19,859 nt of DNA, taken from positions 1 through 19,859 of the forward strand of contig JAGLBK010000023.1 in NCBI GenBank assembly GCA_018260275.1, in the 5' to 3' direction. The DNA is from Deinococcus sp. Lineage in GTDB: Bacteria > Deinococcota > Deinococci > Deinococcales > Deinococcaceae. The notes beneath the pieces were generated by a model. The model saw only the letters and a program-made list of their open reading frames with translations. It had not been told where the DNA came from and searched no databases. The translations under genes were made by a program, and so were the position numbers. Shown here piece after piece: positions 13,451 through 19,859 of this stretch; position 1 is the first letter of the stretch, and every line of letters starts with the position of its first letter.

Positions 13451-14788
13451 CTAGCGAAATTGCAGGCGACCCTGGGCGGCACAGGCCGTATCCAACGGTT
13501 GCCGTGGAGCATTCAGAAAGCGGTCAAGTAGGTTAATACCGCAACTGGTCCTGGCGACATTGTGGGCCGCGCCCCTGACGACGACTTTTTGCCAGCTCTG
13601 GGGCAGAGGGACAAAGGCCTTTAATAGACTGGAAGGCGTGCGCCCGTCAAATTAGCCGTCCAGCAGCAGAGTGGGCACGCTATTTCGGACGGGCTGATGC
13701 AGTTCGGCGGGGGGTGTGGTCAGACCCAGTTTACGGCAGACCTCTAGCCGTTCGCTGTAGCTCATATAACCCAGCAGCCGGGAACTGCTCAGGTCAGGGG
13801 GAAGGTGTCCCGGTGCGAAATCGACCTGTTCTAGACAGTTGACTACGCCATTCAGTCCGTAGCTCAGGTCAGGCTCCAGATTGCTCTCGGGCTGAAGCAG
13901 GTGAACCGCTTCTTTTTTCAGTAGCTGCTCTGTGACAGTCAGACCCTCCGCGATAGCCTGCGACTGGCCACCCAGCCAGCTCACATACCTCCTCACGGCG
14001 TTGCGGGTGCTGGCGGGCAGCGCGGGCCACTGGTGCTCAAAATTTGCCAGCAATCCGGCGTGGTTCTGCCGACATTCGGCTTGTTCTCCGCAGCTTTGGA
14101 GCATACGCCGCAGCAGGTCGTCTGTCGCCGGAAGAGCGGCGGCGAAAGAGGAGGATTGTGTGGGCAGAACGCCCGCCAGCACGACACTCCGCAGGCTGGC
14201 TGGGTAGAGCCGCATCATCTGCTGCGCCACGACGGTGCCGTATGAAATGCCCAGCAGGTTGATGCGGGAGTATCCCAGCGCCCGTCGCACGCTTTCCATG
14301 TCTTGAGCGGCCTGCACCGAGTTGAAGTAGTTCAGGTCAGAGGCCGGGATGTTCCAGGTCCGAGCGCAGCGCAGCAGGCTGGCGGCGCTGGAATCGGGGC
14401 AATTCAGCGCCGGTTTGCTCAGGGCTGTACCCCGAAAGTCCACCGCCACGAAATCAAAATCTGTCACCGAATAGTTCGCCAACCAGCCCAAATCCGTCGC
14501 CGACGATCCGCCCGGCCCCCCGGTCATGAAAAACAGTGGCGTGTCCTGTTTGAGGGTAGACATCGCCCCTTTGACTGCCACGAACACTTCGATTTGCTTG
14601 CCCGTGGGCTGAGCATGGTCGAGCGACACTTTGACCAGCCCGCAGCGGTCTGCGCTCACGGAATCCGGACAGGGAACAGCACGAAATTGGGGAGGGCCTG
14701 GAAGTCTGGGAGTAAAGGGGCCGCTCCCGCCCGCCTGCGCTACGGAAAGGAGACCGGCACTCAGCGCCAGAACCATACGTTTGAACAT
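13451..14788 (-). pseudogene. Secreted alpha/beta hydrolase (peptidase S33 / TAP-like) interrupted by one in-frame TAA
   Basis: The frame from ATG 14788 encodes a signal peptide (1-19), an oxyanion-hole block MTGGPGGSS (88-96), DFRGTALSKP (117-126) and the nucleophile elbow Gly-Ile-Ser182-Tyr-Gly. It stops at TAA 13652-13654 after VPTLLLDG. The same frame continues without a break for 66 more codons to TAG 13451. The extension reads FDGRTP, then a strand and RGAAHNVA, then CGINLLDRFLNAP. That is the expected C-terminus, supplying the catalytic Asp (FDGRTP) and His (AAHNVA). The family usually has Glu before that Asp, so GAA to TAA is a one-base change. The 378-residue product would lack two of three triad residues and be inactive. 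The intact gene would end 22 bases before mazG. Confidence 0.85.
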
Positions 14789-14860
14789 AGTCCCGATACG
14801 TTCCTAAAGCCGCCAGAGTTCCCACTGTCCAAAACGTGGAAAAATACCCCCAGCCTTTTT

Positions 14861-15481
14861 ATGCCCACCGCCGCTCACTTCCTCAAGCACCCCGACCCCT
14901 TTACCCGCGAGGCCGCCCGTTTCTATGCCGGGGGAGCCTTTTTGATGGACAACGGCGACGGCGTGCGCTTTTACGGGGTCGAGGGCCGCGCCCTGGTACC
15001 ACTGACCGAGGAAGCCGGACTGCACGTATCCCGCCGGATGCGCCGCGAGCTGAGGCACTTCGAGCCGCGCCTGGACACGGCTTTCGGTGAAGTAGTCGAG
15101 GGCTGCCGGGGCCGCCTGCCCGGAAGTCCAGAACGCGACGGCGAGTGGATTTCGGATGACCTCACTGAGATTTACCACCACCTGCACGGCACCGGGCTGG
15201 CGCACTCCTTCGAGGTCTGGAAGGATGGCGAGCTGGCGGGCGGCGTACTGGGCATCGTGCTGGGCGGGGTTTTCTTTGCCGAGAGCAAGTTTCACCGGGT
15301 CACGAACGCCAGCAAGGCGGCGCTGATCCTACTGGCCCGGCACCTGCACGGGCGCAGCTTCGGCCTGCTGGACGCGCAGATTCAAAACGACCATATCGCC
15401 ACGCTGGGGGTGTACGAAGTCGGGGAAGCCGAGTACGCCGCGCTGCTGCGAGAAGCGCTGAGCCTGGATGTGAGCCTGTGA
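14861..15481 (+). CDS. aat: Leucyl/phenylalanyl-tRNA-protein transferase
   Basis: The product has 206 residues. It transfers Leu or Phe from tRNA to N-terminal Arg or Lys of proteins, marking them for ClpAP-type degradation (N-end rule). Family blocks are HVSRRMRRELR (55-65), WISDDLTEIYHHLHGTGLAHSFEVW (starting at 96), GGVFFAESKFHRVTNASKAAL (starting at 135) and LLDAQ (169-173). Glu141 and Gln173 correspond to the catalytic Glu and Gln of the E. coli enzyme. It is shorter than E. coli Aat (234) because the N-terminus is reduced. ATG 14861 is the first start giving a family-like N-terminus; no clear ribosome binding site or leaderless -10 precedes it. It is divergent from the interrupted hydrolase and convergent with mntH. 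Confidence 0.9.
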   Translation: MPTAAHFLKHPDPFTREAARFYAGGAFLMDNGDGVRFYGVEGRALVPLTEEAGLHVSRRMRRELRHFEPRLDTAFGEVVEGCRGRLPGSPERDGEWISDDLTEIYHHLHGTGLAHSFEVWKDGELAGGVLGIVLGGVFFAESKFHRVTNASKAALILLARHLHGRSFGLLDAQIQNDHIATLGVYEVGEAEYAALLREALSLDVSL

Positions 15482-15532
15482 AGCACTGACGCTGGATGGG
15501 GGGGATGAGCCTGTAACGTAAGGCCAGACCAC

Positions 15533-16831
15533 CTATTGCCCCCTGAACGTGCCCCAAAGCAGGTAAAAATTTAGCCCGATGATGACCGCAGCGATCAGCC
15601 AGCCGATGACCGTGGTGTAGGTCTTGCTCACCAGCACGCCCATGAGGTCGCGCCGGGCCGTGAACAGCAGCAGCGGCACCAGCGCGAAGGGAATTCCGAA
15701 ACTGAGCACCACCTGCGAGAGCACCAGCGTTCGGGTCGGGTCCAGGCCCAGCAAAATCACGATGAAGGCAGGCAGCATGGTCAGCGTGCGCCGCACCCAC
15801 AGCGGAATACTGAACTCGACGAAGCCCTGCATGATGATCTGCCCGGCCATTGTGCCGACGACCGTGCTGCTCAGGCCGCTCGCAAGCAAAGCGATGGCGA
15901 AGGCCACCGACGCCGCAGGCCCCAGCAGTGGCGTGAGCGTCTGGTACGCCGTTTCAAGGTTTCCAACGTCGGGCAGGTTCTTGCCGTAAAACGTGGCGGC
16001 GGCCACAGCCATCATCGCCATGTTGATCAGACCCGCCAGTCCCATCGCCCCGATCACGTCCAAGCGGTTCAGGCGCGAGAGCTTAAGCTTCTGGGCGTCA
16101 CTCGGGGCATTGATGCGTCCTTGCGTCAGTGCCGAGTGCAGATAGATGACGTGCGGCATGACGGTCGCCCCGATGATGCCAACCGCCAGATACAGGCTGC
16201 TCTGTCCGTCCAGGCGCGGCAAAAAGCCACTGCCCAGCGCAGCCAGATCGGGCCGCGCCATGATGAACTGCACGAGGTACGCCAGCCCGATAATCAGCAC
16301 GAACGCCCCGATGACCAGTTCGATCACGCGTGAGCCGCGCCGCTGGAAACCTAGCACCCACAAGGAGATGATGGCCGTGACCACCGCGCCCCAGAACAGA
16401 GGCAGGTGCGTGAGCAGATGAATGGCAATGGCCGCGCCGATGAACTCGGCCAGATCGGTCGCCATCGCCACGACCTCGGCCTGCACCCAGTAAAACCAGA
16501 CCAGGGGCCGGGGCCAGTGCTCACGAATCACCTGCGGCAGGTTGCGCCCGGTGGCGATGCCCAGCTTGGCACTGAGGTTCTGAATGACCATCGCCATGAG
16601 GTTGGCGGCCAGAATGACCCACATCAGCGTGTAGCCGTGCTGCGCCCCGCCCTCGATATTGGTGGCAAAGTTGCCGGGGTCCATGTAGGCGATCGAGGCG
16701 ATCACCGCTGGCCCGATAAACGGCAGGATGCGGGCCAGGCCGCGCCTGTTCGACGTGTTGTCCAGCACATCCGCCGCCCGCTCGGTCATCCGTTCGTCCA
16801 GGCCGGATGTGGTGGAGGGGGGAAGAGACAT
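15533..16831 (-). CDS. mntH: Nramp-family Mn(II)/H+ symporter
   Basis: This 432-residue inner-membrane protein of about eleven helices imports Mn(II) and related divalent metals with protons. The metal-binding motifs are present: Asp51-Pro-Gly-Asn54 in YMDPGNFATNIEGG (helix 1) and Met225-Pro-His227 in ATVMPHVIYLH (helix 6). Its sequence blocks resemble the structurally characterised DraNramp of D. radiodurans. ATG 16831 is preferred because TAAAAT lies exactly 7 bases upstream with TAGACA 17 bases further, a near-consensus leaderless promoter. An in-frame ATG at 16849 sits in the centre of the operator palindrome and is disfavoured. Manganese import supports the oxidative-damage resistance typical of the genus. 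Confidence 0.96.
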   Translation of the reverse strand: MSLPPSTTSGLDERMTERAADVLDNTSNRRGLARILPFIGPAVIASIAYMDPGNFATNIEGGAQHGYTLMWVILAANLMAMVIQNLSAKLGIATGRNLPQVIREHWPRPLVWFYWVQAEVVAMATDLAEFIGAAIAIHLLTHLPLFWGAVVTAIISLWVLGFQRRGSRVIELVIGAFVLIIGLAYLVQFIMARPDLAALGSGFLPRLDGQSSLYLAVGIIGATVMPHVIYLHSALTQGRINAPSDAQKLKLSRLNRLDVIGAMGLAGLINMAMMAVAAATFYGKNLPDVGNLETAYQTLTPLLGPAASVAFAIALLASGLSSTVVGTMAGQIIMQGFVEFSIPLWVRRTLTMLPAFIVILLGLDPTRTLVLSQVVLSFGIPFALVPLLLFTARRDLMGVLVSKTYTTVIGWLIAAVIIGLNFYLLWGTFRGQ

Positions 16832-16838
16832 GGTCGTA

Positions 16839-16867
16839 ATTTTAGGCATGCCTAAAACATTTGTCTA
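16839..16867 (-). promoter_or_regulatory. Promoter of mntH
   Basis: The -35 is TAGACA (16862-16867), the spacer is 17 bases and the -10 is TAAAAT (16839-16844), 7 bases before ATG 16831. Both hexamers are near consensus, and the operator palindrome covers the -10 and part of the spacer. Confidence 0.75.
16840..16857. promoter_or_regulatory. Perfect 18-base palindrome, probable Mn/Fe-responsive DtxR/MntR-family operator
   Basis: TTTTAGGCATGCCTAAAA is its own reverse complement and overlaps the mntH -10. The TTAGGC..GCCTAA core resembles sites bound by DtxR/MntR-family metalloregulators. Binding when manganese is sufficient would block RNA polymerase. The regulator gene is not in the window, so the assignment of the protein is inference. 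Confidence 0.8.
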
Positions 16868-17050
16868 CCCCAGGGCAGCGGGGGCCGGGCCTGTGGGTCA
16901 CTTTGCCGGGGTGCCCTGGTGCGGCGCACCGGTCTACAGTGGGCCAGAAAGCAGGGCTTTAGTGTCCAGAACAGCGAAACAACCACGGCCAACCACGGGG
17001 GGCGAGCCATTTTTATCTAGTCTTATTCCCGCCGGGCGGCTCCGGCGGCG

Positions 17051-17056
17051 TACCCT
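17051..17056 (+). promoter_or_regulatory. Leaderless -10 element of serA
   Basis: TACCCT is separated from ATG 17064 by 7 bases, and no ribosome binding site is seen. No convincing -35 is found 17 bases upstream. Confidence 0.4.
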
Positions 17057-17063
17057 GTGACTT

Positions 17064-18689
17064 ATGACTTCTCCGGCCCCGACCGATACTCCGCAGAACC
17101 CTGCTGCGCCGCTGCGCGTGCTGATCTGCGACGAGATGCAACCCGGCAACCTCGACCACGAGGGCTTCGTGATTGATTATGAGGGCAACATGGACCGCGC
17201 CGAGACGCTGCGCCGCCTGCCCGAATACGACGCGCTGATTACCCGCAGCCGCACCAAGGTGGACAGGGAACTGATCGACGCGGCGGGGCCACGCCTCAAG
17301 GTCATCGGGCGCGGCGGGGTCGGCGTGGACAATATCGACCTCGAATATGCCAGCCTAAGGGGGCTGCTGGTGCTCAATGCCCCCGAGAGCAACAACGTCT
17401 CGGCGGCGGAACTGGCGATTATGCACCTGATGGCGGCGGCCCGTGGCCTGACCCGCAGCGACAGTAAGACCCGCAAAGGCGAGTGGGACCGCAAATTCCT
17501 GGGTCTGGAACTCAAGGACAAGACTCTGGGCATCGTGGGGCTGGGGCGCATCGGCAGCATTGTGGCTGACCGGGCGCAGGGCCTGCGGATGAAGGTTGTC
17601 GCGTTCGACCCGCACGTACCCGCCAGCAAATTCGAGCGCCTGGGCGTCGAACGCGCCGAAACCCTCGAAGACCTGCTCGGGCAGGCAGACGCCGTGACCG
17701 TACACACACCGCTGACCGAAGAAACCAGCGGCATGATCGGGCAAAAGGAACTGGCGCTGCTTAAAAAAGACGCCATTGTGGTTAATGCGGCGCGGGGCGG
17801 CATCATCGAGGAAGCGGCGCTGGTGGAGGCCCTCAAGTCCGGCCACCTGTTCGCGGCGGGTGTGGACGTGTTCGTCGACGAGCCGCCCACCGCCGATCAC
17901 CTGTTCCTGAGCGCACCCAACCTGGGCATCACTGCCCACCTGGGGGCCAACACCCGTGAGGCGCAGGCCCGCGTGGGGGCCGAAATCGTGAGCCGCGTGC
18001 TCGACGCCCTGCAAGGTGACGTGAGCAAGGGAGCGGTCAACGCCCCCGCGCTCGATGCCAAAACGATGGAAGCCCTCGGCGGTTACCTGACCCTGGGCGA
18101 GAAACTGGGGCGCATTCTGGCACAGCTGCTTCCCGGCGGGCACGACCTCGAAGTGACCTTCCGAGGTGAATTTCCCGCCGACCCCGCGCCAGTGGTGACT
18201 GCCGTGCTGGTAGGCTACTTGTCGGGCAGCACCGACGAGACACCCAACATGATCAACGCCCGCGCACTTGCCAAGGAACGCGGCCTAAACCTCGCCGTTC
18301 GCCAGCAGACCGACAGCCCCGACTACCAGACCGAAGTGATTGTGAAGGTCGTTAGCCACGCCGCAACCAAGGACCGCACCCGCACGGTGGGCGGTACCGT
18401 CTTTGGCAAGGCTCCGCGCCTGACCCGCCTGCGCGACTACCGCGTGGAACTGGAACCCGAGGGGTACATCCTGATTGCCAGCAACGAGGACAAGCCGGGG
18501 GCCGTCGCCAAACTCAGCAACCTGCTGGGCACCTGGGGCGTGAACATCGCCGGGATGGCCCTGGGCCGCGCCGAGAAGGGCGGACAGGCGCTCTTTACCC
18601 TGACCCTCGACGACAATCTCGGGGCCGAGCAGCTTCAGGCCATCCGTGATTTGGACGTGATCGAGTCGGCCTTCCTGGTCAAGGTCTAG
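17064..18689 (+). CDS. serA: D-3-phosphoglycerate dehydrogenase
   Basis: This 541-residue enzyme oxidises 3-phosphoglycerate to 3-phosphohydroxypyruvate with NAD, the first step of serine synthesis. The substrate and NAD domains carry GRGGVGVDNID (82-92), the nucleotide-binding Gly159-Leu-Gly-Arg-Ile-Gly164, and the catalytic Arg244 (NAARGG), Glu273 (VDEPP) and His292 (AHLGANT). An allosteric substrate-binding domain (about 320-460) and a C-terminal ACT domain (about 468-541) follow, so this is the long form that can be feedback regulated by serine. No ribosome binding site is visible and the start looks leaderless. A terminator follows. Confidence 0.96.
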   Translation: MTSPAPTDTPQNPAAPLRVLICDEMQPGNLDHEGFVIDYEGNMDRAETLRRLPEYDALITRSRTKVDRELIDAAGPRLKVIGRGGVGVDNIDLEYASLRGLLVLNAPESNNVSAAELAIMHLMAAARGLTRSDSKTRKGEWDRKFLGLELKDKTLGIVGLGRIGSIVADRAQGLRMKVVAFDPHVPASKFERLGVERAETLEDLLGQADAVTVHTPLTEETSGMIGQKELALLKKDAIVVNAARGGIIEEAALVEALKSGHLFAAGVDVFVDEPPTADHLFLSAPNLGITAHLGANTREAQARVGAEIVSRVLDALQGDVSKGAVNAPALDAKTMEALGGYLTLGEKLGRILAQLLPGGHDLEVTFRGEFPADPAPVVTAVLVGYLSGSTDETPNMINARALAKERGLNLAVRQQTDSPDYQTEVIVKVVSHAATKDRTRTVGGTVFGKAPRLTRLRDYRVELEPEGYILIASNEDKPGAVAKLSNLLGTWGVNIAGMALGRAEKGGQALFTLTLDDNLGAEQLQAIRDLDVIESAFLVKV

Positions 18690-18721
18690 GCCCGCTGCAA
18701 AAACGCCAGCCTGAGCTAAAG

Positions 18722-18750
18722 GAGCCGCTTCCCAGTGAGGCGGCTCTTTT
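18722..18750 (+). terminator. Rho-independent terminator after serA
   Basis: GAGCCGC (18722-18728) pairs with GCGGCTC (18740-18746), and TTTT follows. It starts 33 bases after the serA stop codon. Confidence 0.85.
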
Positions 18751-18814
18751 CAGGTTTGGACTCAGAGCATTTTTACAAAGGGTCGGGAGGCTTTTAAGTA
18801 CGATGGAGACGCGG

Positions 18815-18892
18815 TTTTTGTCCCTCGCCGCCCGTGGGATTTGCAAAGCTGCGAAGCAGAGAGGGCCTTGCGAAGCAAGGGGTGAGGGGGCG
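18815..18892 (-). repeat. Dispersed repeat, copy C
   Basis: Read on the minus strand, this copy runs from CGCCCCCTCACCCCTTG to GGCGAGGGACAAAAA and contains CTTCGCAAGGCCCTCTCTGC, shared with copy B. Small open frames on both strands here only translate the repeat. The remainder of the 18751-19073 gap shows nothing I can support as a gene. Confidence 0.75.
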
Positions 18893-19073
18893 TCGAGACA
18901 AACCTTAACGGCCCACACGACGAAATATCCATGGGGTGTGGTTTGTGGGGGAAACTTTATAAACACGCTTTCAGGACAATCAGGCCGCTCCAAACTGCCG
19001 GGCTGAACCGGCCCCGCCGCTTTGCCTGTCCAGCAGACCATCTGCGAGCACCATTGGCAGGGGACCAACTGGC

Positions 19074-19079
19074 TAAAAT
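19074..19079 (+). promoter_or_regulatory. Leaderless -10 element of the SDR gene
   Basis: TAAAAT is separated by 6 bases from ATG 19086, with no ribosome binding site. A TTGGCA at 19054-19059 is a possible -35, but the spacer is only 14 bases. Confidence 0.5.
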
Positions 19080-19085
19080 GCGCCT

Positions 19086-19712
19086 ATGAAAGTTGCCGTT
19101 TTTGGAGCCGCCGGACGAACCGGACACCGCGTTGTCGTGCAGGCACTCGCTGCCGGGCATCAGGTGCGTGGGCTGGTGCGCCGGGCCGAGCAGGTCGCGG
19201 CCCTGAACTCGCTGGGCGCCGAAGCGTTCGTGGGCGACCTGCTGGGCGAGTGGCAAGGTGTCCTGGAAGGTGTGGACGCCGCCGTGTGGGCCGCAGGTGG
19301 GCATCTGGACCCGGCACAGTACGCCCAGATCGACTACGACGCCCTGATCCGGGTGGCCGACGTGCTCGCGGAGCAGGGGCCGCGCCGCCTGATCGTGGTG
19401 AGCAGCATGGGCATGGACCGTCTGGACCAGATGCCGCCGTTCATGATCGCCGCCCTGGAGGCCAAACTGGCGTCCGATACCCATGTGCAGCGGGGTCCGC
19501 TCGACTGGACCATCGTGCGCCCCGGTGGCCTCAATGACGAGGCGGGAACAGGCCGGGTGCAGGTCGCGCCTCAGCTGCCCGGAGGCCAGATTTCGCGTGA
19601 GGATGTGGCTGCTGTAGTCGTGGCCTGCCTGGAAACGCCGCGCACCGTTCACCGGACCTTTGAGCTGCTGGCCGGTGAGCAGCCTATTGCGGAGGCTCTG
19701 GCGGAACTGTAG
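19086..19712 (+). CDS. NAD(P)-binding atypical SDR-family protein
   Basis: The 208-residue product is a Rossmann protein. The dinucleotide-binding motif Gly-Ala-Ala-Gly-Arg-Thr-Gly is at residues 7-13, and Arg32-Arg33 at the end of the second strand suits NADP. VVSSMGM (about 104-110) and WTIVRPGGLND (about 141-151) match the NAD(P)H-binding SDR_a5 group, related to NmrA and to epimerases. The canonical Tyr-x-x-x-Lys pair is not seen, so catalysis in the classical sense is doubtful. Its substrate is unknown. The gene has its own leaderless promoter and a downstream terminator hairpin, so it is monocistronic. Confidence 0.88.
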   Translation: MKVAVFGAAGRTGHRVVVQALAAGHQVRGLVRRAEQVAALNSLGAEAFVGDLLGEWQGVLEGVDAAVWAAGGHLDPAQYAQIDYDALIRVADVLAEQGPRRLIVVSSMGMDRLDQMPPFMIAALEAKLASDTHVQRGPLDWTIVRPGGLNDEAGTGRVQVAPQLPGGQISREDVAAVVVACLETPRTVHRTFELLAGEQPIAEALAEL

Positions 19713-19720
19713 AGCAGTTT

Positions 19721-19756
19721 GCATAAAAAGGCCACGTTGTTTGTGGCTTTTTATGC
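19721..19756 (+). terminator. Terminator hairpin after the SDR gene
   Basis: GCATAAAAAGGCCAC (19721-19735) pairs with GTGGCTTTTTATGC (19743-19756), with one bulged G and a 7-base loop. The flanking A-run and T-run suit termination on both strands. The remaining 100 bases to the window end show nothing I can support. Confidence 0.75.
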
Positions 19757-19859
19757 CGAGCGGGTGGGCAGGCCCCATTATGGGTGCCGCTTTGCCCAAG
19801 AAGCCGTTTGGGGTGGGGTTCCACAAATGGCGTAATGATCAAGCTGCTCTAGAGCGGGG

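Noticed and set aside
14303..14860. N-terminal extension of the aat frame to 392 codons
   Set aside because: The extra 186 codons are antisense to the hydrolase gene and unlike any Aat N-terminus. The family start is at 14861.
18679..19068. 129-codon minus-strand frame downstream of serA
   Set aside because: It contains the same repeat-derived peptide (SPLASQGPLCFAALQIP) and the serA terminator; not a gene.
18957..19826. 289-codon minus-strand frame over the SDR gene
   Set aside because: It is antisense to a secure gene with a promoter and terminator of its own, and shows no family features.

Overview
The window is high-GC bacterial chromosome and is most likely from a Deinococcus species. 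The genus call rests on five things: a manganese Nramp transporter that looks like DraNramp, a Nudix CoA pyrophosphatase of the DR1184 type, S-layer-style DUF4384/PEGA envelope proteins, a compact dcw start (mraZ, rsmH, small FtsL-like, short FtsI), and repeated promoters of the form TANNNT-N6/7-ATG, the leaderless architecture established as common in Deinococcus. No species is claimed. There are no rRNA or tRNA genes, no insertion sequence with a transposase, no CRISPR array and no obvious prophage.

Layout. 1-2389, minus strand: fatty acid initiation genes, with the 5' part of fabD overlapped by a fabH, preceded by a second fabH paralogue. 2432-3097, minus: an AT-rich, apparently imported membrane-protein gene broken by one in-frame TAA. 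3139-4549, minus: trigger factor and its terminator. 5029-8092, plus: mraZ-rsmH-ftsL-like-ftsI with overlapping genes, preceded by two sets of MraZ boxes. 8145-8866: a 700-base gene-free stretch with a dispersed repeat, an AT-rich tract, a promoter and a possible structured leader. 8867-11914, plus: a secreted 3D-domain protein, an FtsX/MacB-type permease with no ATPase partner, and a secreted DUF4384/PEGA protein. 11943-12200: terminator and repeats. 12227-14788, minus: a hydrolase (broken by one in-frame TAA), mazG and a Nudix gene, arranged as an operon. 14861-15481, plus: aat. 15533-16831, minus: mntH with a perfect 18-base operator palindrome in its promoter. 17064-18689, plus: serA. 18815-18892: a third repeat copy. 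19086-19712, plus: an NAD(P)-binding SDR-like protein.

How the genes work together. The fabH-fabH-fabD block starts fatty-acid synthesis. The mraZ block starts septal cell-wall synthesis and division and is probably controlled by its own MraZ product. MazG plus Nudix is a nucleotide and cofactor house-cleaning pair. MntH brings in Mn(II), central to oxidative-stress resistance in this genus, and its promoter carries the best operator in the window. The least expected observations are two otherwise intact reading frames each cut by a single TAA, the doubled MraZ-box clusters, the inverted-repeat operator on the second fabH promoter, and the structured leader of the 3D-domain gene. I did not find a clearly new multi-gene system.
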